Origin: an uncultured Lachnospiraceae bacterium
GTDB lineage: Bacteria; Bacillota; Clostridia; Lachnospirales; Lachnospiraceae
Direction: 5' to 3'
NCBI GenBank assembly: GCA_902781505.1
Contig: CACZJL010000002.1
Location: forward strand, 151,138-215,137
DNA length: 64,000 nt
A program made the position numbers and the translations under genes. The stretch's first letter is position 1; every line of letters begins with the position of its first letter. Of this stretch, positions 1 through 8,642 are shown in pieces. The notes under the pieces were generated by a model. It was not told the origin of the DNA, searched no databases, and saw only the letters and a list, made by a program, of their open reading frames with translations.

Positions 1-957
1 GTTTACGGTGATGTTACAGTTGCTCATGAGGATGCTCTGAATGCATGGAAGGGTACTTTAGATAAGGTATTCCCAAGCACAGCAGCTTCCGATAAGTCTC
101 CTGTTGAGAGTAAGTTATTTGATACAAAGGACATCTACGTATGCAAGAATAAGGTTGCTGTTCCTAAGGTATTTATTCCTGTATTCCCAGGTACAAACTG
201 TGAGTACGATTCCGCAAAGGCATGGAAGAGAGCAGGAGCTGAACCAATTGTTAAGGTCTTCAGAAACCTTGATGCAGAGGATATCCGCGATTCTGTTAAT
301 GAGTTCGCAGCAGCAATTGACCAGTCTCAGATTGTTATGTTCCCAGGTGGTTTCTCTGCCGGTGACGAACCGGATGGTTCTGCTAAGTTCTTCGCAACTG
401 CATTCCGTAATGCAAAGATGAAGGAAGCTATTGAGAATCTTCTTGATAACAGAGATGGTCTTGTACTTGGTATCTGTAATGGTTTTCAGGCTCTGATCAA
501 GTTAGGTCTTGTTCCAAACGGCAAGGTAACAGGTCAGGATGCTATGGCACCTACACTTACATTTAACACAATTAACCGTCACATCTCCAAGATGGTTTAC
601 ACTAAGGTTGTTACAAACAAGAGTCCATGGCTTGCAGAAGCTGAGCTTGGCAAAGCTTATGTAACTCCAGCCTCTCATGGTGAGGGACGTTTCGTTGCTC
701 CTCAGGAAGTAATCGATCAGCTCTTCGCAAACGGTCAGGTTGCTACTCAGTACTGTGACCCAGAAGGCAATGTATCTATGGATGGCGAGTGGAATGTAAA
801 TGGTTCTTACGCAGCTATCGAAGGTATTACATCTGCTGATGGTCGTGTTCTTGGTAAGATGGCTCACGTTGAGCGTCGCGGCAATGGTGTTGCAATCAAC
901 ATCTTCGGTGAGGGCGATATGAGAATCTTCGAGAGTGGTGTAAAGTACTTCAAGTAA
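1..957 (+). CDS. purL: Phosphoribosylformylglycinamidine synthase, C-terminal part
   Basis: This is the 3' end of purL, cut by the left window edge; the open frame runs from base 1 to the TAA at 955-957, about 318 residues. The enzyme makes FGAM from FGAR with glutamine and ATP, step four of purine synthesis. What remains is the end of the synthetase part followed by the class I glutamine amidotransferase domain. The amidotransferase shows FPGGFSAGDEPDG (about residues 113-125), the nucleophile elbow GICNGFQ with the catalytic Cys, and a late PASHGEGRF segment with the expected His. The fused synthetase-amidotransferase layout is the large single-chain form of the enzyme. A strong terminator follows at 1032-1069, so it ends its own transcript. 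Confidence 0.96.
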   Translation, partial: VYGDVTVAHEDALNAWKGTLDKVFPSTAASDKSPVESKLFDTKDIYVCKNKVAVPKVFIPVFPGTNCEYDSAKAWKRAGAEPIVKVFRNLDAEDIRDSVNEFAAAIDQSQIVMFPGGFSAGDEPDGSAKFFATAFRNAKMKEAIENLLDNRDGLVLGICNGFQALIKLGLVPNGKVTGQDAMAPTLTFNTINRHISKMVYTKVVTNKSPWLAEAELGKAYVTPASHGEGRFVAPQEVIDQLFANGQVATQYCDPEGNVSMDGEWNVNGSYAAIEGITSADGRVLGKMAHVERRGNGVAINIFGEGDMRIFESGVKYFK

Positions 958-1031
958 TTGAGTGCCGGCGCAGTGGTTGCTGCAGATTGATGCGGCGCTG
1001 CCGCAGGCTGACGGCAAAAAGAATTATAATG

Positions 1032-1069
1032 AGTGGATCTTCAGGACTTTCTGGGGATCCACTTTTTTT
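1032..1069 (+). terminator. Rho-independent terminator after purL
   Basis: Perfect 8-bp stem (AGTGGATC at 1032-1039 with GATCCACT at 1056-1063) followed by a run of seven T. Confidence 0.9.
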
Positions 1070-1197
1070 GTGCTGCAGGGCAGGCACCGGTTGCCTCGCT
1101 TGTGCTATATGCCGCCCCGCGCAAGGATAAGCTGAAGGCCAGGCGCGGGGGTTGCGTCGGTGGCGGGTTTTAAGATAAAATGGCGGAGTATGGGAAA
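1070..1197. other. GC-rich intergenic stretch before azlC
   Basis: Together with 958-1031 this fills the 251-bp gap between purL and azlC. It is clearly richer in G and C than the genes around it and holds an inverted repeat (CCCCGCGC near 1123 with GCGCGGGG near 1143). I see no gene and no convincing promoter hexamers in it. Confidence 0.45.
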
Positions 1198-1208
1198 AGG
1201 AGGCTTGT

Positions 1209-1934
1209 GTGAGGCGTAAAGCGCTTGAATTTGCATTCCCGAAGACGATTCCCGTGATGGCGGGATATGTGTTTTTGGGAATTACATATGGAATATTAAT
1301 GTCGACCAAAGGACTGCCATGGTGGCTGCCGATTGTTACGGCACTTGTGATTTACACCGGTTCGATGGAGTTTTTGATGACGGATATTTTGTTATCTTCC
1401 TTTAATCCGGTCTCTGCGTTTGTTACGGCATTGATGGTCGGTGCAAGACACTTGTTTTATGGAATCAGTATGCTTCATAAATACAGTGGGACCGGCACGA
1501 AGAAGTTCTATCTCATCTTTGCGACATCGGATGAGACATTTGCCGTGAACTATTCAGAAGAGATTCCGGAGGGAATGGACAAGGGGCTTGTTTACCTGAT
1601 TGTGTCTGCGCTTGACCAGTTTTACTGGGTGTTTGGCGCGGGACTTGGCGGTGTTTTGGGGGCTCAGATTTCGTTTAACACGAAGGGACTGGATTTCGTT
1701 ATGACCGCGATGTTTATGACGATTTTCCTGAATCAGTGGGTGAAGGACGGAACGGATCTTAAGAGAATTGTGAAAGATCATGTCAGCGAGCTGATTGGCG
1801 TAATCTGCTCGGTTATGGCACTCATGATTTTCGGACCGGAGAAGTTTATTGTGCCGGCGATGGTGCTGATTCTTTTGAGTCTTGCTGTGATGAGAGGATG
1901 GCTTGAGAAAGAGGAAGGCGGTGAGCAGGAATGA
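1209..1934 (+). CDS. azlC: AzlC family branched-chain amino acid export permease
   Basis: Large subunit of the two-part AzlCD exporter, which in Bacillus exports branched-chain amino acids and their analogues across the cytoplasmic membrane. The start is GTG at 1209, placed 5 nt after an AGGAGG box at 1198-1203. The product has 241 residues and several hydrophobic helices. The family signature region is visible: an IPVMAGYVFLGITYG first helix, YTGSMEFL, and VGARHLFYG near residues 77-86. Its length is usual for the family. The stop overlaps the start of azlD by 4 bp (ATGA), so the two are translationally coupled. Confidence 0.9.
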   Translation: MRRKALEFAFPKTIPVMAGYVFLGITYGILMSTKGLPWWLPIVTALVIYTGSMEFLMTDILLSSFNPVSAFVTALMVGARHLFYGISMLHKYSGTGTKKFYLIFATSDETFAVNYSEEIPEGMDKGLVYLIVSALDQFYWVFGAGLGGVLGAQISFNTKGLDFVMTAMFMTIFLNQWVKDGTDLKRIVKDHVSELIGVICSVMALMIFGPEKFIVPAMVLILLSLAVMRGWLEKEEGGEQE

Positions 1935-2260
1935 CGGTTCTTCAGAAGGTGATTACGATTGCGGTTGTGGTGCTTGCGACGATGACAACGAGATTCCTGC
2001 CGTACATTCTGTTTCCGGAAGGAAAGGAAGTTCCGGGATTTGTGAAGTTTTTAGGGCGGTACCTCGCACCGGCGGTGTTTGGACTGCTCGTGGTGTATTG
2101 TCTTAAAAATGTTCAGATTACTGCTGGAAGCCACGGAATTCCGGAGGCGATTGCACTTTTAGTGACGAGTGCGCTGTATTTCTGGAAGAAAGGATTTATT
2201 CTGCCGATGGCAGGCGGAACGATTACATATATGATTCTGGTGCAGATGGTGTTTGCGTGA
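1931..2260 (+). CDS. azlD: AzlD family branched-chain amino acid export small subunit
   Basis: Small membrane partner of AzlC, 109 residues with about three to four hydrophobic helices and the typical early TTRFLPYILFP motif. It begins in the ATGA overlap with azlC at 1931, which supports a complex with 1:1 synthesis. A strong terminator follows directly at 2266-2306, closing the azlCD operon. The substrate is taken from the family; nothing local shows which amino acid is exported. Confidence 0.9.
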   Translation: MTVLQKVITIAVVVLATMTTRFLPYILFPEGKEVPGFVKFLGRYLAPAVFGLLVVYCLKNVQITAGSHGIPEAIALLVTSALYFWKKGFILPMAGGTITYMILVQMVFA

Positions 2261-2265
2261 AATGT

Positions 2266-2306
2266 GGCTGGGACCACATCGAAAGGTGTGTTCCCGGCCT
2301 TTTTTG
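2266..2306 (+). terminator. Terminator after azlCD
   Basis: A 15-bp imperfect stem with a GAAA loop (GGCTGGGACCACATC at 2266-2280 with 2285-2299) followed by TTTTTT. Confidence 0.9.
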
Positions 2307-2318
2307 TGAATTTTACAG

Positions 2319-2346
2319 GTGACAAATATTATTTCGGTGGTATACT
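2319..2346 (+). promoter_or_regulatory. Promoter for the HPt/EAL pair
   Basis: A -35 like GTGACA at 2319-2324 and a -10 TATACT at 2341-2346, 16 bp apart, lie just after the azlD terminator. Transcription would start near 2353, leaving about 100 nt of leader before the HPt gene. Confidence 0.55.
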
Positions 2347-2454
2347 AGAAGTAATAGGGTGTTAGTTTTTTGGACAATTGTGACAAAATACAGAGACAGA
2401 CCTGCTAAAATTGGTAATTTAAGAGATTTGAGACAGGAATTAAGGATATTAGCG

Positions 2455-2799
2455 ATGATTGATTTTGGTGAAATGAGACAATGGGGAGCAGATCCGGATA
2501 CAGGACTGACAAGATGTGCCGGAAATGCGGGGCTTTATGAAAAGCTCATTGGAATGATTTTGGATGATAGCAATTTTACTGCTTTAGAGGAAGCGTTAAG
2601 GGCAAATGACCTTGAACAGGCCTTCCAGAAGGCGCATGGATTGAAGGGCACGACTGGAAACCTGGCATTGACACCGTTGTTTGATGCTATTTGCCAGATT
2701 GTGGAACCATTGCGTGTGAAGGATGCAGACTTTGACTATAACGCACAGATGGAAGTGATTAAGTCAGAGTATGCAAAGTTGAAAGAACTGGTAAAGTGA
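2455..2799 (+). CDS. HPt (histidine phosphotransfer) domain protein
   Basis: A free-standing HPt domain of 114 residues. The phosphorylatable His is H61 in the motif AHGLKGTTGNL, followed by the second helix of the four-helix bundle. HPt proteins relay phosphate between receiver domains in phosphorelays. I chose ATG at 2455, after a TAAGGA-like ribosome binding site, rather than an in-frame GTG start at 2359, because the extra N-terminal stretch has no domain character. The gene lies 24 bp before the large EAL protein, which carries an intact receiver domain, so the two probably exchange phosphate. No histidine kinase is encoded next to them. Confidence 0.85.
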   Translation: MIDFGEMRQWGADPDTGLTRCAGNAGLYEKLIGMILDDSNFTALEEALRANDLEQAFQKAHGLKGTTGNLALTPLFDAICQIVEPLRVKDADFDYNAQMEVIKSEYAKLKELVK

Positions 2800-2823
2800 T
2801 ATCGGATTTAGGATTGGATTGTA

Positions 2824-5800
2824 ATGGGAGAAATTTTTCAGTTTGATCAGAGTATCAGGCGAGTATTTGAAGAAAACGTGATTCCGTTTGCGGTCTACCA
2901 GTATGTGGATGAAAAGATTCATGTGATACTGGTGACGAATGGACTTTGCGATTTGATGAAGACCTCAAGGGAGGTCTTATTGGCGCGCTTTCAGGATAAT
3001 ATGTATGAAAATGTTGAGCCACAGGATGCATATTCTGTAGCTCAGGCAGCTTTGCGCTTTGCAACAGACGATGAACCGTATGATGTGATGTACCGCGAGC
3101 GGTTTGGGCCAGATCAGGACTATCAGACCGTACATGCGGTCGGTAAGCATGTTACAATGCGTGACGGAAGCCGAATTGCGATTGTTCGTTATGAAAATGT
3201 AACAGTGGCGCTTGTCTCGAATAAGCTGTCAAAGCTTGCATTTGAGTCTGCCGTTGGTCAGTTTTACATGGAAGACAGAGTGGCTACATGTATCCTTGCT
3301 AAGGACAGGGAGCGTGTTTTGTATGCAAACCATGCATTTACAAAGCTGATGCCGCCGGTTAAGGCTTATGACAGTGCAATTACGTATTGGGAGTATTTTC
3401 ATAGTTCCCATCCAAAGGAAGTGGAAGGGTATTTTGAATCGATTGCAGGTAAGGGTCAGGTGATTCTCGATGTAATTGATTCGAATCACTCTCTGGTAGT
3501 TGAAGTACGTGAGACGACCTGGTCTGGAGAAGAGGCACTGATTGTCCAGGCGGAAGCGGTTGATGATGTATATATGGACAAACTTACCGGACTGATAAAT
3601 CAGACCTATTTTGAGCTTCGTGCATCGGACTGGATTAAGAAGTTCCAAAAGAAAAGTAAGGATGCTGTCTGCATCTTTTATGATATTGCAGGAATGAAGC
3701 TGATTAATGCTCAGAACGGGTATGAGGTCGGCGACAGGGTTTTAAAACAGGTTTCAACTTGTCTGAAGATGATTTATGACAATGCCCTGATTGCCCGCTT
3801 TGATGCGGATCATTTCTGTGTTCTGACAATTGCGGATGATGTGATTTCAAAGATCGAGAGAGCGAATGAAGCTATCGAAGCTTTGCGTGACATTGCAAAG
3901 ATTGAAATCAATGCCGGTGTCAGAGTGATTGAAACCGGGAAACATCTGAATATTTCTGAAGTGGTAGATCAGGCGAAGATGGCCTGTGATACCATTCATT
4001 CTGATGCAGAAAAATTCTATCGTTTCTACGATTCAGATATTGAAAAGCAACTTCAGGATTTAAAATTTGTAAATGATCATATCGATGATGCGATTAAGAA
4101 TCGAGAGATTCAGGTCTACTACCAGCCGGTTGTCAGAACGCTGAACAACAAGCTTGCAGGCTTTGAAGCGCTTGCAAGATGGGATAGCCCGGAACTTGGA
4201 TTTTTAGCGCCATATCGATTTATTACTGCGCTTGAAATGTCACATCAGATTCATAAGATTGACTGTTATGTCATTGAGGAAATCTGTCGCCAGTATGTTT
4301 CGGACGTGGAAAATGATATTATTCCGCTTCCTGTTTCCTTTAATTTAAGTGTTCTCGATTTTCAGATGTGTGATATGTTTAACTTCGTGCAGGAAACGGC
4401 TGAAAAGTATGGAGTGCCTCATTCCATGCTGAATATTGAGATTACCGAGAGTATTCTATCAGAAGATGATGGTCTGATTGCTAAGGAAATCGAACGTTTC
4501 CATGAGGCCGGATATCAGGTCTGGATGGACGATTTCGGAAGCGGCTATTCTTCTTTAAATTCATTAAAGGACTATTCGTTTGATCAGTTAAAGATTGATA
4601 TGGTATTCCTTTCGTCCTTTACCGAGAGATCAAAGCAGATTATTACGTCTATCGTGCAGATGGCGAAAAATATCGGAATTCACACCCTTGCGGAAGGTGT
4701 TGAAACCGAAGAGCAGTTTGAGTTTTTACGAGGAATCGGCTGTGAAAAGGTACAGGGTTACTATTATGGCAGGCCGCTTCCGATGAAGGAGAGCAGGGAG
4801 CAGGTATATTCTAAGCACGTAACACCGGAAACCCAGGAAGAGGCGTGCTATGTCGGTAAGGCAGGCATGACCAAAATCGTGGACGGCGAAGCATTTTCCA
4901 TCATAGAATATAAAGACGGTTCCTTCAGATTTATGTACATCAGTAAGGAATATCAGCAGATTCTTACTAAGGTTGGAGTAAAGTCTGAGGAGCATTCGCT
5001 TGAGATTATTCGCTCCGATGAGTATCTGCATGACGGTTTCCTGTACCGAATCAGCCAGGCAAGGGAGCAGGGCGGATTTATTCACTTTGCTTTCCCGTAT
5101 AAGAGCAATTATCTGACTGCTTCGATTGAGATTCTCGCAGAAGAAGGCGAAAATTATATTTTGAAGATGTCCATGTCGAATACGATTATTGGCCTGGATA
5201 CGCCAAAGGATGATGGAAGGAAAGAGGAGCGTTCTGCTAATAAGGGTGAGAAGAAAACGATTCTGATTGCAGATGATGAGGAGATTGATTTCATGATTTT
5301 AAGTCAGATTCTGAAACCGTATTACAATATTCTTTACGCGGAAAATGGAGCAAAGGCAGTGGAACTGGCCAAGGAGAATCAGGGCCGGATTTCTGCGATT
5401 CTTCTGGATATGGTTATGCCTGAGAAGAGCGGAATAGAGGTTTTGCGCGAACTTCATGCGGATGAGAAATTAAAGTTTATCCCGATTCTTGCGATGACTT
5501 CTGCGTTAGAGCTAGAAAAAGAAATCTTAACAGAAGGTGCGGCAAGATTCCTTCAGAAGCCATTTGAGAAGCCTGAAATTATCCTTGCCAAGATTCGTGG
5601 TGAGATTGAAAAGGCTGAAATCTTCCGTGAATACTCGTTTATGAGTATGGAGAATCTTCCGGTTGGAGTTTTGGTCTACCGGGCGGATGAGTCGGAAGAG
5701 ATCATTTATGCTAACAGCAAGCTTTTAAAGCTGTTTGGGTGTAAATCGATGCCTGAATTTAAGCAGCATACCGGTGGAACATTCAAAGGAATGGTTCTTC

Positions 5801-5991
5801 CGGATGATTATAAGCGAGTGAAAGCTGAGATTGAAGAGCAACTGAAAAGTGGTTCAGATGAGGAACATGATCATATTTATTACAGAATTAAGACGAAACA
5901 AGGTGAAATCAGAGAGATTGATGACTTTGGTCAGCTTGTAGATGACCCGACTCACGGGCCGGTTTTTCATGTTTTTGTCGGCGTAAAATGA
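2824..5991 (+). CDS. PAS-GGDEF(degenerate)-EAL-REC-PAS c-di-GMP phosphodiesterase
   Basis: A 1055-residue cytoplasmic signalling protein without membrane segments. Domains in order: two PAS-like regions (about 1-240), a GGDEF domain (about 250-400), an EAL domain (about 415-660), an unassigned sensor-like region, a receiver domain (about 812-935) and a C-terminal PAS-like domain. The GGDEF site is replaced by FDADHF (326-331), so cyclase activity is unlikely. The EAL domain keeps the key residues: E448 in FEALARW, NLS, EITES, DDFGSGYSS from 569, and EGVET, so it should hydrolyse c-di-GMP. The receiver keeps D817/D818, the phosphoacceptor D862, T892 region and K912. With the upstream HPt protein this suggests phosphorelay control of c-di-GMP turnover. 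Confidence 0.88.
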   Translation: MGEIFQFDQSIRRVFEENVIPFAVYQYVDEKIHVILVTNGLCDLMKTSREVLLARFQDNMYENVEPQDAYSVAQAALRFATDDEPYDVMYRERFGPDQDYQTVHAVGKHVTMRDGSRIAIVRYENVTVALVSNKLSKLAFESAVGQFYMEDRVATCILAKDRERVLYANHAFTKLMPPVKAYDSAITYWEYFHSSHPKEVEGYFESIAGKGQVILDVIDSNHSLVVEVRETTWSGEEALIVQAEAVDDVYMDKLTGLINQTYFELRASDWIKKFQKKSKDAVCIFYDIAGMKLINAQNGYEVGDRVLKQVSTCLKMIYDNALIARFDADHFCVLTIADDVISKIERANEAIEALRDIAKIEINAGVRVIETGKHLNISEVVDQAKMACDTIHSDAEKFYRFYDSDIEKQLQDLKFVNDHIDDAIKNREIQVYYQPVVRTLNNKLAGFEALARWDSPELGFLAPYRFITALEMSHQIHKIDCYVIEEICRQYVSDVENDIIPLPVSFNLSVLDFQMCDMFNFVQETAEKYGVPHSMLNIEITESILSEDDGLIAKEIERFHEAGYQVWMDDFGSGYSSLNSLKDYSFDQLKIDMVFLSSFTERSKQIITSIVQMAKNIGIHTLAEGVETEEQFEFLRGIGCEKVQGYYYGRPLPMKESREQVYSKHVTPETQEEACYVGKAGMTKIVDGEAFSIIEYKDGSFRFMYISKEYQQILTKVGVKSEEHSLEIIRSDEYLHDGFLYRISQAREQGGFIHFAFPYKSNYLTASIEILAEEGENYILKMSMSNTIIGLDTPKDDGRKEERSANKGEKKTILIADDEEIDFMILSQILKPYYNILYAENGAKAVELAKENQGRISAILLDMVMPEKSGIEVLRELHADEKLKFIPILAMTSALELEKEILTEGAARFLQKPFEKPEIILAKIRGEIEKAEIFREYSFMSMENLPVGVLVYRADESEEIIYANSKLLKLFGCKSMPEFKQHTGGTFKGMVLPDDYKRVKAEIEEQLKSGSDEEHDHIYYRIKTKQGEIREIDDFGQLVDDPTHGPVFHVFVGVK

Positions 5992-6012
5992 GTTTATCCA
6001 CAGGAGTAGTAT

Positions 6013-6044
6013 AAAAATAGCGAGGCAGCCGTAGCTGTCTCGCT
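6013..6044 (-). terminator. Terminator of the kdgK transcript
   Basis: An 11-bp stem (6019-6029 with 6034-6044) with the loop CGTA; read on the minus strand it is followed by ATTTTTA. It lies between the convergent EAL and kdgK genes and may slow transcription from both sides. Confidence 0.7.
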
Positions 6045-6131
6045 GATAAATTCTAACTTTTCGGAGCCACCTCAAAAAAGTAGCTGCGGGGCTTTGCATA
6101 TTGATTTGAAATCTTAGGTTAACCTGCGTGC

Positions 6132-7130
6132 TTATCTTGAAACTTCGTTTCCGGCAGCGGCAAATGCAAGCTTGTTTACTTCGTCAACTGTTACAAGGTT
6201 GAAGTCGCCGCTTACTGTGTGCTTTAAGCAGGATGCTGCGTTTGCAAATTCAACAGCCTTCTGTGTGTCGTAGTTGTTGATATATGCATAGATGAGGCCT
6301 GCGCAGTATGCGTCGCCGGCACCGATGTAGTCAAGAATAGACATGTAGAATTCCTTGGAGTAGTAAGCCTTGTCTGTGTAAATCATGGACTGAAGCTTGA
6401 ATGTTGTGATAGATGTTTCAGTTCTCCAAACGGAAGCTACGCACTTGAATGGGAACATCTTCATAAGTTCCTGAGCTACGTATTCCTGTGGGTGCTCCTG
6501 GCCTGTTGTGTCAAGCTGGAAGATGCCGATTGCGTCATCTTCGTTAGCTACGCAGATGTCTACGTAAGGACAGATTTCAGACATGACCTTGTTAGCTGTT
6601 GCGCCGTCCCAGAGCTTGCTTCTGTAGTTAAGGTCGCAGGATACTGTGATTCCGCGCTTCTTAGCTTCCTTACAAGCTGCGATGCAGGCGTCAGCGAGTT
6701 CAGGGCTGACTGCCGGAGTGATTCCGGAGAAGTGGAACCAGGTCACACCTTCAAAAATCTTATTCCAGTCATATTCTGCGCACTTGGAAAGGGCAAATGC
6801 ACTTCCGGCACGGTTATAAATAACAGAAGTAGGGCGCTGGCTTGTCTTCTTCTCGAGGAAGTAGATGCCAATCTGCTGACCACCGCGAACGATGTTTGAT
6901 GTGTCAACGCCAAACTTGCGAAGTGAGTTGACGCCAGCCTGTCCGATTGGGTGAGCTGGTAACTTAGTTACGTAAGAAACGTCTACGCCAAAATTTGAAA
7001 GGGAAACAGCTGTGTTGGCTTCACCGCCGCCGTATACTGCTTCGTATTCCTCAGTCTGTGTGAAACGCAGATTGTTCTGTGGTGAGAGACGGAGAAGAAG
7101 CTCTCCGAATGTGATGACTTTCTGACCCAT
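6132..7130 (-). CDS. kdgK: 2-keto-3-deoxygluconate kinase (PfkB/ribokinase family)
   Basis: A PfkB-family sugar kinase of 332 residues. In pectin breakdown KDG kinase phosphorylates 2-keto-3-deoxygluconate with ATP, and an aldolase then splits the product. The N-terminal KVITFGELLLRLSP and YGGGEANTAVSLS match the family's substrate lobe; the C-terminal GAGDAYCAG holds the catalytic Asp and the anion hole. The start is ATG at 7130 because AGGAGG lies 5 nt before it; an upstream in-frame start would add 22 residues that include this site. It has its own promoter (7213-7241) and a cre/LacI-type operator just after the start point (7188-7201). The substrate is inferred from similarity and the pectinase context. 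Confidence 0.82.
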   Translation of the reverse strand: MGQKVITFGELLLRLSPQNNLRFTQTEEYEAVYGGGEANTAVSLSNFGVDVSYVTKLPAHPIGQAGVNSLRKFGVDTSNIVRGGQQIGIYFLEKKTSQRPTSVIYNRAGSAFALSKCAEYDWNKIFEGVTWFHFSGITPAVSPELADACIAACKEAKKRGITVSCDLNYRSKLWDGATANKVMSEICPYVDICVANEDDAIGIFQLDTTGQEHPQEYVAQELMKMFPFKCVASVWRTETSITTFKLQSMIYTDKAYYSKEFYMSILDYIGAGDAYCAGLIYAYINNYDTQKAVEFANAASCLKHTVSGDFNLVTVDEVNKLAFAAAGNEVSR

Positions 7131-7187
7131 GTGATCCTCCTGATAATCCATTCCATCTAATATACTAATATGCAGTAACCGTCTGAT

Positions 7188-7201
7188 TGAAAGCACTTAC
7201 A
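7188..7201. promoter_or_regulatory. Operator TGAAAGCACTTACA before kdgK
   Basis: A near palindrome that fits the CcpA cre consensus (TGWAANCGNTNWCA) at 13 of 14 positions and the local TGTAAGNNCTTACA pattern closely. It lies at about +5 to +18 of the kdgK transcript, a typical roadblock position. Confidence 0.6.
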
Positions 7202-7212
7202 TACACCAAAAT

Positions 7213-7241
7213 ATTATAGCGCAAATGATTCGAATTGTCAT
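7213..7241 (-). promoter_or_regulatory. kdgK promoter
   Basis: On the minus strand, -35 ATGACA (7236-7241) and a perfect -10 TATAAT (7213-7218), 17 bp apart. The leader to the kdgK ATG is about 75 nt and contains the operator at 7188-7201. Confidence 0.75.
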
Positions 7242-7306
7242 AAATAATATTTCGGAAAATGATCTCAAAATCTGAAGGCTGGAAAGAAGGGGCTCGTGCA
7301 CACCCG

Positions 7307-7335
7307 TTGCAATTTAGTGTGCAAAAGTGTATGAT
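7307..7335 (+). promoter_or_regulatory. icd promoter
   Basis: -35 TTGCAA (7307-7312) and -10 TATGAT (7330-7335) with a 17-bp spacer. The kdgK-icd gap of 297 bp thus holds two divergent promoters; no other gene is visible in it. Confidence 0.7.
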
Positions 7336-7427
7336 GTTGATGTTTATGAGACCATGCCGGTGAGCTGTGAGCAGCGTGAAGGGAATGTCACGTCCGGCAG
7401 ATTTGTATGAAAAAGGAGAGGAACAGC

Positions 7428-8639
7428 ATGAGCAAGATTCAGATGAAGACACCACTTGTTGAGATGGATGGCGACGAGATGACAAGAATTCTCTGGAAGC
7501 TGATTAAAGAGGAGCTTCTTGAGCCATATATCGATCTGAAGACAGAATACTATGATTTAGGACTGAAGTACCGTGATGAAACGGACGATCAGGTAACAAC
7601 CGATGCAGCTCTTGCAATCAAGAAGTATGGCGTAGGCGTTAAGTGTGCTACAATTACACCAAACGCAGCTCGCGTAACAGAATATGGTTTAAAGAAGATG
7701 TATAAGAGCCCTAATGGTACACTCCGTGCTATTCTTGACGGAACTGTATTCCGTGCACCAATCATTGTAAAGGGAATTGAACCATATGTTCAGAACTGGA
7801 CTCAGCCTATTACAATTGCACGTCACGCATATGGCGACGTATATAAGGCTTCTGAGTTAAAGATTCCAGGCGCCGGTAAGGCTGAACTGGTATTTACCGC
7901 AGAAGACGGAACAGAGACAAGAGAACTGATTCATGAGTTCAAGGGAGCAGGCGTTCTTCAGGGAATGCACAACCTTGACAAGTCTATCGATTCTTTCGCA
8001 CACAGCTGCTTTAACTATGCACTCGACACGAAGCAGGATCTGTGGTTTGCAACGAAGGACACAATTTCAAAGAAATATGACCACACATTCAAGGACATTT
8101 TCCAGGAAGTATTTGACAACGAATATAAGGAGAAGTTTGAAAAGGCTGGTATTACATACTTCTACACACTGATTGATGACGCTGTAGCAAGAGTTATCCG
8201 TTCTAACGGCGGATTTATCTGGGCATGCAAGAACTACGACGGAGACGTTATGTCTGACATGGTAGCTACTGCATTCGGTTCCCTTTCCATGATGACTTCT
8301 GTGCTGGTTTCCCCAGAGGGAAATTATGAGTACGAAGCAGCTCACGGAACGGTTCAGAGACACTACTACAAGTATCTTAAGGGCGAAGAGACATCCACGA
8401 ACCCACTTGCAACAATCTTTGCATGGAGCGGCGCACTTCGTAAGAGAGGTGAGTTAGATGAACTTCCTGAACTTAGAGAATTTGCCGATAAGTTAGAAAA
8501 GGCCTGCATCGACACAATCGAAGGCGGACACATGACAAAGGATCTCGCACTGATTACAAAGATGGAGAACCCTGTAGCTGAGAATACAGAGAATTTCATT
8601 CAGTGCATCAAAACTACACTTGAAGGTCTGTTAAAGTAA
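7428..8639 (+). CDS. icd: NADP-dependent isocitrate dehydrogenase (eukaryotic-type)
   Basis: Converts isocitrate to 2-oxoglutarate and CO2 with NADP+, here probably to feed glutamate synthesis in an incomplete TCA pathway. At 403 residues it belongs to the shorter type shared with eukaryotic cytosolic enzymes and many Clostridia, not the E. coli type. Visible motifs include [13 protein letters not shown] at the N terminus, the phosphate-binding segment [33 protein letters not shown] with metal-binding Asp residues, and the NADP-binding [10 protein letters not shown]. The start is ATG at 7428, 7 nt after AAAGGAGAGG, rather than an ATG at 7407 that would place this site inside the gene. hflX follows after 3 bp. 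Confidence 0.95.
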   Translation: MSKIQMKTPLVEMDGDEMTRILWKLIKEELLEPYIDLKTEYYDLGLKYRDETDDQVTTDAALAIKKYGVGVKCATITPNAARVTEYGLKKMYKSPNGTLRAILDGTVFRAPIIVKGIEPYVQNWTQPITIARHAYGDVYKASELKIPGAGKAELVFTAEDGTETRELIHEFKGAGVLQGMHNLDKSIDSFAHSCFNYALDTKQDLWFATKDTISKKYDHTFKDIFQEVFDNEYKEKFEKAGITYFYTLIDDAVARVIRSNGGFIWACKNYDGDVMSDMVATAFGSLSMMTSVLVSPEGNYEYEAAHGTVQRHYYKYLKGEETSTNPLATIFAWSGALRKRGELDELPELREFADKLEKACIDTIEGGHMTKDLALITKMENPVAENTENFIQCIKTTLEGLLK

Positions 8640-8642
8640 TTT

